This document shows positions 6,731 through 12,565 of a stretch of DNA of 12,565 nt, in pieces. The notes under the pieces are model-generated. The model did no database searches and was not told the DNA's origin. It was given only the letters and a program-made list of their open reading frames with translations. The stretch covers positions 1 through 12,565 of the forward strand of contig PWQG01000157.1 in assembly GCA_003556835.1 (NCBI GenBank), written 5' to 3'. A program made the position numbers and the translations under genes. The first letter of the stretch is position 1. Every line of letters starts with the position of its first letter. The stretch is from Gammaproteobacteria bacterium. GTDB lineage: Bacteria; Pseudomonadota; Gammaproteobacteria; Pseudomonadales; Pseudohongiellaceae.

Positions 6731-7729
6731 ATGCAGATTACATTGTCGGAATTTTTAACGCCGCAGCTGATCAAGGTGGAAGAGTTAGATCGCTTCCGTT
6801 CCAAGGTCATTCTGGAACCCATGGAGCGCGGCTTCGGGCATACCCTCGGGAATGCCCTGCGGAGAATACTTCTGTCCTCCATGCCCGGTTATGCCATTGA
6901 AGAAGTGGAAATCGATGGCGTATTGCACGAATACAGCAGCATCGAAGGTGTGCAGGAAGACGTCATGGAGATTCTGCTGAATCTCAAGGGCGTGGCCATC
7001 ACACTCAACGGCCAGGAAGAAGCCGAGCTGAAAGTCAGTGGCAAGGGTAACGGACCGGTTACTGCTGGTGATATCCAGACAGATAACAATGCCGAGGTTG
7101 TGAACCCGGAGCATGTCATTGCCAACCTGAACAGCAACGGCGAGCTGCACATGCGCCTCACGGTGCGTCGTGGACGGGGTTATTCACCGGCGGATTCGCG
7201 CTCCAGCAAGGAAGATGAAAACCGTGCTGTCGGGCGCCTGTTGCTCGATGCGTCCTACACACCGGTGCAGTCCGTGGCCTATACCGTCGAAAGTACGCGG
7301 GTAGAGCAGCGCACTGACCTGGACAAGCTGATCCTGGACCTGCGTACCAACGGTACCATCGACCCGGAAGAAGCCATCCGGCGTGCAGCAACCATCCTGC
7401 AGCATCAACTGGCTGTATTCGTAGACCTGGAAAGCCAGGAAGCAAGCACCCCGGAAGAGCCCGAGGAAGAAATCGATCCGATTCTCCTGCGTCCGGTCGA
7501 TGACCTGGAGCTTACGGTACGTTCGGCCAATTGCCTCAAGGCGGAAGACATTTATTACATCGGTGACCTGATTCAGCGCACGGAAGTGGAGCTGCTCAAA
7601 ACGCCGAACCTGGGCAAGAAATCGCTTACGGAAATCAAGGATGTGCTCGCCTCACGCGGATTGTCTCTGGGTCTGCGGTTGGAAAACTGGCCACCCGCCA
7701 GTCTGCGAACGGAAGAGAAAGCAAACTGA
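6731..7729 (+). CDS. rpoA: DNA-directed RNA polymerase subunit alpha
   Basis: RpoA (332 aa; E. coli 329) dimerises to start RNA polymerase assembly and its C-domain contacts UP elements and activators. The N-domain (about 1-235) shows LEPMERGFGHTLGNALRRILLSSMPG, VLHEYSSIEGVQEDV and VEQRTDLDKLILDL. An acidic linker near 238-248 (STPEEPEEE) leads to the C-domain, with RPVDDLELTVRSANCLKAE; Arg264 and Asn267 align with E. coli Arg265 and Asn268, which bind DNA. It ends ENWPPASLR. The frame is open upstream to 6674 but overlaps rpsD; ATG 6731 has GAAGGG (6718-6723) at seven bases and gives the standard N-terminus. Confidence 0.97.
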   Translation: MQITLSEFLTPQLIKVEELDRFRSKVILEPMERGFGHTLGNALRRILLSSMPGYAIEEVEIDGVLHEYSSIEGVQEDVMEILLNLKGVAITLNGQEEAELKVSGKGNGPVTAGDIQTDNNAEVVNPEHVIANLNSNGELHMRLTVRRGRGYSPADSRSSKEDENRAVGRLLLDASYTPVQSVAYTVESTRVEQRTDLDKLILDLRTNGTIDPEEAIRRAATILQHQLAVFVDLESQEASTPEEPEEEIDPILLRPVDDLELTVRSANCLKAEDIYYIGDLIQRTEVELLKTPNLGKKSLTEIKDVLASRGLSLGLRLENWPPASLRTEEKAN

Positions 7730-7730
7730 G

Positions 7731-7755
7731 TGGCGGCGGACTGGATCCGCTGCCA
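7731..7755 (+). other. Stable hairpin in the rpoA-rplQ spacer
   Basis: TGGCGGCGGA (7731-7740) and TCCGCTGCCA (7746-7755) form a ten-bp stem (one G-U pair) with loop CTGGA, starting one base after the rpoA stop. No T-run follows, so it is not a typical terminator. It may act as an RNA processing or stability element between rpoA and rplQ. The same 97-nt spacer has the direct repeat ATTGAACG at 7775-7782 and 7787-7794. Confidence 0.6.
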
Positions 7756-7826
7756 GTTACAAGACAGAGTTGGAATTGAACGCCGGATTGAACGATTCAT
7801 GAAGGCCCTGACAGGAAATTGTAGAT

Positions 7827-8234
7827 ATGCGTCATCGTCATAGTGGGCGTCAACTGAACAGAAACAGTGCTCATCGCAAGGCCATGTTCCGTAACATGAC
7901 CACCTCACTGGTCGAGCATGAAGTCATTAAGACCACCCTGGCCAAAGCCAAGGAGCTGCGCGGTGTCGCTGAGCCCCTGATCACCCTGGCCAAGGAAGAC
8001 AGTGTGGCCAATCGCCGACTGGCATTTGATCGACTCCGTGACAAGGCGGCCGTGGGCAAGCTGTTCACAGACCTTGGGCCGCGTTACAAGGAGCGTCCGG
8101 GTGGTTACATCCGTATTCTCAAGTGTGGATTGCGTACGGGCGACAAGGCACCCATGGCCTATGTGGAGCTGGTCGATCGACCGGTGGCGCTGGTTGAGGA
8201 TGAGCCGGAAGTCATCGAGAACGAACAGAGCTGA
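7827..8234 (+). CDS. rplQ: 50S ribosomal protein L17 (bL17)
   Basis: L17 (135 aa) is a bacterial large-subunit protein near the peptide exit tunnel. The N-terminus MRHRHSGRQLNRNSAHRKAMFRNM is diagnostic, followed by VEHEVIKTTLAKAKELR, LITLAKED, RRLAFDRLRD and the end segment GGYIRILKCGLRTGDKAPMAYVELVDR. A short acidic tail (DEPEVIENEQS) closes it. ATG 7827 has AGGA about eleven bases upstream. It is the last alpha operon gene; a terminator begins 50 bases after its stop. Confidence 0.97.
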   Translation: MRHRHSGRQLNRNSAHRKAMFRNMTTSLVEHEVIKTTLAKAKELRGVAEPLITLAKEDSVANRRLAFDRLRDKAAVGKLFTDLGPRYKERPGGYIRILKCGLRTGDKAPMAYVELVDRPVALVEDEPEVIENEQS

Positions 8235-8252
8235 TCGATGTACAGTTCTGTG

Positions 8253-8278
8253 AGACAGGGGCCTGGGCCTGACTGTCT
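8253..8278 (+). other. Upstream hairpin in the rplQ 3' region
   Basis: AGACAG (8253-8258) pairs with CTGTCT (8273-8278), with room for AGG/CCT pairing inside. It sits just before the intrinsic terminator and may protect the 3' end of the transcript or form part of a tandem terminator. It lacks its own T-run. Confidence 0.4.
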
Positions 8279-8284
8279 GTAGAG

Positions 8285-8312
8285 AGCCGGGGCAAGCAAC
8301 CCCGGCTTTTTT
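8285..8312 (+). terminator. Rho-independent terminator of the alpha operon
   Basis: AGCCGGGG (8285-8292) and CCCCGGCT (8300-8307) make a perfect GC-rich eight-bp stem with loop CAAGCAA, followed by six T (8307-8312). This is a textbook intrinsic terminator on the plus strand, placed 50 nt after rplQ and 35 nt before the aminotransferase start. Confidence 0.93.
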
Positions 8313-8332
8313 GTGGGTGAGATTCGAGCCAA

Positions 8333-8338
8333 AGGAGG
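8333..8338 (+). promoter_or_regulatory. Strong ribosome binding site deciding the aminotransferase start
   Basis: AGGAGG (8333-8338, within AAAGGAGG) lies nine bases before ATG 8348 and only three before the in-frame GTG 8342. The spacing favours the ATG as the start. Confidence 0.75.
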
Positions 8339-8347
8339 CAAGTGGAC

Positions 8348-9526
8348 ATGACAAATACATTCCATCCCCCGCAGCGAACACTAATGGGCCCCGGACCTTC
8401 CGATGTCAGTCCCCGGGTTCTGTCGGCCCTGTCACGTCCCACGATCGGACACCTTGACCCGGCGTTCATCGGATTGATGGACGAGATCAAGAGCCTGTTG
8501 CAGGATCTCCTGTTCACTTCAAACCCGCTCACACTGCCTGTGTCCGCGCCGGGTTCAGCCGGCATGGAGACGGTATTCGCCAACCTGATCGAGCCCGGAG
8601 AAACGGTGATCATCTGCCAGAATGGGGTGTTTGGTGGGCGAATGAAAGAGAATGTCGAGCGCATGGGTGGTGTCTGCGTTGCAGTCGAAGAAGAATGGGG
8701 TAAGGCGGTCGATACCGCACAAGTGGCTGAGGCGCTCGCGGCCCATCCGGAAGCCATTGCGGTGGCGGTTGTGCATGCGGAGACTTCCACCGGTGCCTGT
8801 AGTGATGTCAAGGAAATCGCCAGGTTGGCGAGACAACACGGCTGTCTCAGTATTGTGGATGCAGTGACCTCTTTTGGGGGTGTGGAGCTGCGGGTTGACG
8901 ACTGGCAGATTGATGCCCTGTATACTGGCACGCAAAAATGTCTTTCCTGCGTGCCGGGCCTGTCACCGGTGACCTTCAGTAGCCGTGCAGTGGAGAAGAT
9001 CCGCGAGCGGCGGCGGCCCGTGCAGAGCTGGTTTCTTGATCTGAACCTGGTGATGGCTTACTGGGAGGGCGGCGTACAACGCAGTTATCACCATACTGCG
9101 CCGGTTAACAGCCTGTACGCACTGCACGAAGCGCTGCTTATACTGCAGGAAGAGGGGCCGGAGAAAGCCTGGCAACGCCACGCATTGCATCATGGAGCCC
9201 TGCTTGCCGGTCTCGAAGCCATGGGGCTTTCCCTGGCAGTGGCACCGGCGGCACGACTGCCACAGCTCAATATGGTTCGGGTGCCTGAAGGGATTGATGA
9301 AGCCGTGGTGCGAAAGCTGTTGCTGGATGATTGGCAGCTCGAAATCGGGGCGGGTCTGGGTAGCCTGGCCGGAAGGGTGTGGCGAGTCGGGTTGATGGGG
9401 CATGCCTGCAACCGGCGCAACGTGCTCTATTGCCTGGCAGCACTGGAAAGTGTTCTGGTCGCGATGGATTCCGGCATCCATGCCGGACGAGCCATACCCG
9501 CTGCAAGGGCGGTTTATGAAGGCTGA
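8348..9526 (+). CDS. Class V PLP-dependent aminotransferase, alanine/serine-glyoxylate type
   Basis: This 392-aa protein belongs to the fold-type I, class V aminotransferases and resembles human AGXT along its length. Early motifs are LMGPGPSDVSPRVL and GHLDPAF (12-40); the cofactor phosphate loop GSAGME is at 69-74. AETSTG is at 144-149. VDAVTSFGG follows, with Asp171 for the PLP ring nitrogen. TGTQKCL carries Lys197 as the Schiff base residue; YHHTAPVNSLY is at 247-257. Arg346 in WRVGLMG binds the substrate carboxylate. It probably moves an amino group between alanine or serine and glyoxylate or pyruvate in the cytoplasm; ureidoglycine-glyoxylate activity is an alternative that I cannot exclude. 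ATG 8348 is preferred over GTG 8342 because of ribosome site spacing. Its stop overlaps the convergent lspA-like gene by 13 bp. Confidence 0.9.
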   Translation: MTNTFHPPQRTLMGPGPSDVSPRVLSALSRPTIGHLDPAFIGLMDEIKSLLQDLLFTSNPLTLPVSAPGSAGMETVFANLIEPGETVIICQNGVFGGRMKENVERMGGVCVAVEEEWGKAVDTAQVAEALAAHPEAIAVAVVHAETSTGACSDVKEIARLARQHGCLSIVDAVTSFGGVELRVDDWQIDALYTGTQKCLSCVPGLSPVTFSSRAVEKIRERRRPVQSWFLDLNLVMAYWEGGVQRSYHHTAPVNSLYALHEALLILQEEGPEKAWQRHALHHGALLAGLEAMGLSLAVAPAARLPQLNMVRVPEGIDEAVVRKLLLDDWQLEIGAGLGSLAGRVWRVGLMGHACNRRNVLYCLAALESVLVAMDSGIHAGRAIPAARAVYEG

Positions 9527-10005
9527 TTGTCGCGTTTCTGGCTGTGGCGCAATGTGAAATAGAGCATCGGCCATAGCCCCGCATGGATCAGCATATCCGC
9601 CGTATTGAACACATACTGCCAGTACGGTATCTGTTGCACATTGATGAAATCCACGACGCTGCCGTAGATGAGGCGATCAAGCACATTGCTGGCGCCGCCG
9701 CCGACAATGAAGCCAAAACAGATGAATTCATAGCGTGGCAGATCCCGGCCCCGCAGCAGATAAATCACCAGTGCGGTGATAAGCGCAAAACTGAACAGAC
9801 CGAAAATCCAGCCCTGCCCCTGGAATAGGCCGAATACGCCGCCCATGTTCCGGACATGGGTCAGGTGTAACAGGGAATTGACCACCACCGTTTCGCCCTG
9901 CGGTATCGAGCCATTGACCAGAAAGCTGCTCAGCTGCGAGAGCGCCAGGCTGGCAATGGCTATGAGGGCGAAAAGCCCGATGTTCCTGGTTCGCTCCGAG
10001 TTCAA
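9514..10005 (-). CDS. Divergent signal peptidase II (LspA)-like membrane protein
   Basis: LspA is the inner-membrane aspartyl protease that removes the signal peptide of diacylated prolipoproteins. This 163-aa protein (E. coli 164) has about four membrane helices. It shows RNMGGVFGLF (Asn53), GGGASNVLDR (Asn107, Asp110, Arg111), VVDFI (Asp119) and FNTADMLI (Asn134, Asp137); Asp119 and Asp137 align with the catalytic pair. The first motif, DxxxK in normal LspA (Asp23, Lys27), is Ser23 and Ser27 here. TTG at 10005 is chosen because it follows the DUF1499 stop by 13 nt and gives family length; in-frame GTG 10071 and ATG 10056 would overlap that gene. It may be a paralogue of a housekeeping LspA elsewhere. 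Confidence 0.82.
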   Translation of the reverse strand: MNSERTRNIGLFALIAIASLALSQLSSFLVNGSIPQGETVVVNSLLHLTHVRNMGGVFGLFQGQGWIFGLFSFALITALVIYLLRGRDLPRYEFICFGFIVGGGASNVLDRLIYGSVVDFINVQQIPYWQYVFNTADMLIHAGLWPMLYFTLRHSQKRDNQPS

Positions 10006-10018
10006 GATCTTTCGCCTG

Positions 10019-10822
10019 TCAAAGAGTGTCGAAAAACGCTCGCAGGCGCTCCGCATTCTTGCCCACGTCACTTACGCCAACCCGGGAAGTGGAGCGCGCA
10101 TCCACGCGAGTGCCTTCTTCTTCGGCGCGGATGCGTATCACCACGTCGTCCTTGAAACGGAACCAGAAAGTGGTGTCGGTGGCTTCTATGCGCCCCTCTT
10201 CCGGTACCTGGGCGACCAGTTCCCAACCCAGGCTTTCGACAGCGTCCAGCGCGCGCTGGAATACCTCCGACTCCGGTGCATTGATGATGACCGGCTGGAT
10301 GTCGGGATAGGCATTGGCCTGCAATTCAGCCTGGCGCTCCGGTGTCATGTTCTGGCTGGTACCGTATTCCACCGGATTGGTGCCGGGACCACGCAGCGGC
10401 AGTACATCAACGAACTGAGGCGGGTTGGCCGTATCCGTTGTGATGTCATGAATGGGAGGAATGCCCTCGCCGGGACGATAGGATTCGGGAACCAGCCAGG
10501 CAAGGGCTGCTGCCAGAGTGGCGACCAGGGTAAGGCTCGCCAGGGTTCCTGCGTTGTGTGCAGCCGGAAGGCGCCGCGCTGCGACCAACAGGAATGTGAT
10601 GCCCAGGGCCATGAAAGTCACCCACATGGCATGGCTGTTGACGAAACGCAGCATGTCAAAGCCCTGGCGGAAGTCCCAGAAACCGAGCCAGACACCCAGG
10701 GAAGCGGTCAGAGCGATCAGTCCCAGACCGAGGCCCACGACGATGGCGACACCGGCCAGCACTTTCAGCAGTCGGTTGAGTTTGACCGGGTCGTTCACAA
10801 GGCTTTTGCTTTCTGTGTTCAT
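10019..10822 (-). CDS. DUF1499 family protein with three N-terminal membrane helices
   Basis: This 267-aa protein begins with three hydrophobic segments (about 18-48, 64-83 and 92-112) and continues with a DUF1499 domain (about 118-267), likely on the periplasmic side. DUF1499 signatures are PPIHDITTDTANPPQF near the domain start, then TTFWFRFKDDVVIRIR, GTRVDARSTSRVGVSDVGKN and a final RLRAFFDTL. The molecular function of DUF1499 is not known to me. ATG 10822 has GGAGG nine bases upstream. The lspA-like gene starts 13 nt downstream, so the two are likely cotranscribed; this points to an envelope role but does not prove it. The 62-nt upstream gap includes TTGAAC with only a poor -10. Confidence 0.88.
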   Translation of the reverse strand: MNTESKSLVNDPVKLNRLLKVLAGVAIVVGLGLGLIALTASLGVWLGFWDFRQGFDMLRFVNSHAMWVTFMALGITFLLVAARRLPAAHNAGTLASLTLVATLAAALAWLVPESYRPGEGIPPIHDITTDTANPPQFVDVLPLRGPGTNPVEYGTSQNMTPERQAELQANAYPDIQPVIINAPESEVFQRALDAVESLGWELVAQVPEEGRIEATDTTFWFRFKDDVVIRIRAEEEGTRVDARSTSRVGVSDVGKNAERLRAFFDTL

Positions 10823-10830
10823 GGTGCGAG

Positions 10831-10842
10831 GCCTCCGGAGGC
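10831..10842 (-). promoter_or_regulatory. Ribosome site of the DUF1499 gene embedded in a perfect palindrome
   Basis: GCCTCCGGAGGC is a 12-bp perfect palindrome. On the minus strand its GGAGG is the Shine-Dalgarno sequence, nine bases before ATG 10822. The adjoining CCTCC could occlude it by pairing between transcripts or locally with nearby bases. Confidence 0.6.
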
Positions 10843-10884
10843 GTTTCTGAAGCTTGGAATATCAAAGCGCTACAGTGTACCTGT

Positions 10885-11532
10885 TCAACCGTGTTCTGGC
10901 ATCCGCTTTCCGCCCTGGTCTGCTAAGCGTTGCTCGTCAGCGTATTGCACGATACGCAGCATGTCGCCCTCAACTTCGACAATGCTGTGCGCACAGTTGT
11001 GCATCAGTGGCGGTTCCCAGAGCAGGCTGAGAGGGCGCGGCTCGAGCGCGCAGAGCACGGTCTTGATCCATACGCCGTGACTGACAATGGCAATCTCCCG
11101 GGCACCGGTCTCGCAAAGCTCATGAAAGCGCTTCATGGCACGTTGCTGGACCTGTTCGAAAGTCTCGGCGCCATCTTCCAGCTGGAACAGGTGCGGACGG
11201 TTCCAGAAGTGTTCAAATTGCTCAGCATGGGATTCGCGGATTTCCGTCTGGTACTTGCCTTCCCAGGGGCCAAGATAGATCTCTTTGAGTTGGTCACAGT
11301 ATTCCATCGGTTGGCCCTGCTTGCCAAAAATGATTTCGGCAGTCTGGCGGGTACGCTGGCTGCTACTGACCCAGACTTGCTCCACAGGATTTCTGGCGAA
11401 GCGCTCCCCAACAGCGGCCGCCTGTTCGCGACCCAGCTCGGTGAGTTGTGATTCAGCATGTCCCTGGACCCGTTTGGCGCGATTCCAGTCGGTCTGACCG
11501 TGGCGAATGAGGTGAATGCGTTGTGTTGTCAC
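10885..11532 (-). CDS. Histidine phosphatase superfamily protein (phosphoglycerate mutase-like)
   Basis: This 215-aa protein is a branch 1 histidine phosphatase. IHLIRHGQTDWN carries the phospho-accepting His11 next to Arg10. SSSQRTRQTAE gives Arg60; LKEIYLGPWEG gives the acid Glu84; and VSHGVW gives the second catalytic His152. The family includes cofactor-dependent phosphoglycerate mutases, GpmB-like phosphatases and alpha-ribazole phosphatase; the substrate cannot be told from sequence. GTG 11532 is chosen because AGGAAG (11541-11536) precedes it and the RHG motif then lies near the N-terminus; an upstream GTG at 11565 would add 11 residues. It lies 35 nt after glpK on the same strand. Confidence 0.88.
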   Translation of the reverse strand: MTTQRIHLIRHGQTDWNRAKRVQGHAESQLTELGREQAAAVGERFARNPVEQVWVSSSQRTRQTAEIIFGKQGQPMEYCDQLKEIYLGPWEGKYQTEIRESHAEQFEHFWNRPHLFQLEDGAETFEQVQQRAMKRFHELCETGAREIAIVSHGVWIKTVLCALEPRPLSLLWEPPLMHNCAHSIVEVEGDMLRIVQYADEQRLADQGGKRMPEHG

Positions 11533-11567
11533 TGTCTTCCTGTATTTTCTGTGGTGAATGGTCACTT

Positions 11568-12564
11568 TCAGCCGGGGTTGCTGCGGGTGCGCTCGACGGC
11601 TTCCAGCCAGTGGGCATAGTGTCGGTCACGCCAGGATTTGTCCCGTTCGGGAAGAAAGGAGCGGTCCAGGCGCCAGTGGGCGGAAATTTCCTCTAGGGAG
11701 CTATGGATTCCCACCTGCAGACTGGCCAGCCAGGCCGCGCCGAGCGCGGTGGTCTCCGTCACTTCAGGGCGGTCCACCTGGCAGCCCAGCAGATCGGCCA
11801 GGTTCTGCAACACAAAACCGTTCTTGACCATACCGCCGTCAACCCGCCAGTTGGTCGGGCGCAGGCCATCGGCTTCCATGGCTTTCTGCAGATCCTTGCT
11901 CTGGTAACAGACCGACATCAACGCCGCTGTCACAATATCCTCGACATCGGTGTCGCGGGTCAGGCCGTAGATCGCGCCCCGGGCATCAGCATCCCACCAG
12001 GGGGCGCCCAAACCCGTGAAAGCCGGTACCATTATGACGGGCATGTCCTCGTCCACCTGTCGGGCCATGGCTTCACTTTCGGCCACGTCCGAGAGAAAGT
12101 GCATCCGGTCGCGCAGCCACTGCATGGTCGCCCCCGCCATGAATATGCTGCCTTCCAGGGCATAACTGGTCCGGCCGTCGATGCGATAGGCGATGGTGGT
12201 CAGCAGACGATGGCCGGACTGCAGTGCCTCATTCCCCGTGTTCTGCAACAGAAAACAGCCCGTACCATAGGTGCTCTTCGCCATGCCCGGGTGAAAGCAG
12301 CACTGGCCGAAAGCCGCCGCCTGCTGATCCCCCATCATCCCGGTGATGGGGATTTCCGCGCCGAGCAGTTCCTTGCTGGTGGTGCCAAAGTGATCGGCGC
12401 TGTCACGTACTTCCGGCAGGAGGGCAGCGGGTACATCAAAAAGATCCAGCAATTCCTCGTCCCAGCGTTGCTCATGGATGTCGAACAGCATGGTGCGGGA
12501 GGCATTGGTGGCGTCGGTACAGTGGCTCCGGCCACCGGTCAATTGCCAGAGCAGCCAGGTGTCC
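11568..12564 (-). CDS. glpK: Glycerol kinase, C-terminal two thirds (5' end outside window)
   Basis: GlpK phosphorylates glycerol with ATP to give glycerol 3-phosphate in the cytoplasm. The visible 331 codons run from DTWLLWQLTGG to SNPG and match the FGGY kinase fold: TDATNASRTMLFD, the GDQQAAAFGQ loop holding the catalytic Asp, KSTYGTGCFLLQNTG, YALEGSIFMAGA, VPAFTGLGAPWWDADARGAIYGLTR and RVDGGMVKNGF. The first third, with the N-terminal part of the ATP domain, lies beyond the end. The E. coli fructose-bisphosphate loop (GGKGGTR) is replaced here by ELLGAE, so that allosteric control is probably absent. It may head a transcript with the histidine phosphatase gene. Confidence 0.95.
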   Translation of the reverse strand, partial: DTWLLWQLTGGRSHCTDATNASRTMLFDIHEQRWDEELLDLFDVPAALLPEVRDSADHFGTTSKELLGAEIPITGMMGDQQAAAFGQCCFHPGMAKSTYGTGCFLLQNTGNEALQSGHRLLTTIAYRIDGRTSYALEGSIFMAGATMQWLRDRMHFLSDVAESEAMARQVDEDMPVIMVPAFTGLGAPWWDADARGAIYGLTRDTDVEDIVTAALMSVCYQSKDLQKAMEADGLRPTNWRVDGGMVKNGFVLQNLADLLGCQVDRPEVTETTALGAAWLASLQVGIHSSLEEISAHWRLDRSFLPERDKSWRDRHYAHWLEAVERTRSNPG

Positions 12565-12565
12565 A

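Noticed and set aside
8212..8931. 239-codon open frame on the minus strand
   Set aside because: It spans the terminator and the aminotransferase in antisense and has low-complexity Ser/Thr content.
9470..9487. Seven-bp perfect hairpin as a bidirectional terminator
   Set aside because: It lies inside the aminotransferase coding region and has no T-run on either side.
9776..11080. 434-codon open frame on the plus strand
   Set aside because: It is antisense to the lspA-like, DUF1499 and histidine phosphatase genes, which all have clear family motifs; the translation is Ser/Arg/Gln-rich and resembles no family.
1..12565. Alternative genetic code with TAA as Tyr
   Set aside because: TAA is the true stop of rplX, rpsN, rplF, rplR, rpsE, rpmD, secY, rpsM, rpsD and the lspA-like gene, each with correct family length.

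Overview
The window is a chromosomal segment from a gammaproteobacterium. Each ribosomal protein resembles its E. coli counterpart along its whole length, and the order rplX-rplE-rpsN-rpsH-rplF-rplR-rpsE-rpmD-rplO-secY-rpmJ-rpsM-rpsK-rpsD-rpoA-rplQ is the classical spc plus alpha operon layout. The downstream genes (aminotransferase, LspA-like protein, DUF1499 protein, glycerol kinase) differ from the enteric neighbourhood, so this is not an enteric bacterium. I cannot name the genus.

Positions 1-5112 (+) hold the spc operon from the 3' end of rplX to rpmJ, with tight spacing (1-54 nt). The striking anomaly is secY. It is full length and in one frame (3613-4941), but codon 312 is TAA (4546-4548) exactly where E. 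coli SecY has a tyrosine. SecY is essential, and the stop would remove TM8-TM10 and the SecA-contacting C5 loop. A sequencing or assembly error is the leading explanation; a real nonsense allele with readthrough, suppression or a second secY is the alternative.

Positions 5113-8312 (+) hold the alpha operon (rpsM, rpsK, rpsD, rpoA, rplQ). It is preceded by a structured 105-nt leader that looks like an S4-responsive leader and ends at a strong rho-independent terminator (8285-8312). Hairpins also lie in the rpsK-rpsD and rpoA-rplQ spacers.

Positions 8348-9526 (+) hold one PLP-dependent class V aminotransferase of the alanine/serine-glyoxylate type, starting 35 nt after the terminator behind a very good Shine-Dalgarno sequence.

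Positions 9514-12565 (-) hold four genes reading towards lower coordinates: glpK (5' end outside the window), a histidine phosphatase, a membrane-anchored DUF1499 protein and a divergent signal peptidase II-like protein. The last keeps the catalytic aspartates but has serines in place of the conserved Asp and Lys of the first LspA motif. It overlaps the aminotransferase tail to tail by 13 bp.

The spc/alpha genes work together in ribosome assembly, transcription (RpoA) and protein export (SecY). The minus-strand genes suggest glycerol catabolism and envelope functions, but their functional linkage is only inferred from spacing. No tRNA, rRNA, mobile element, CRISPR array or gene-free stretch over 300 bases was found. 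Twenty-one natural stops are visible (10 TAA, 11 TGA, no TAG).
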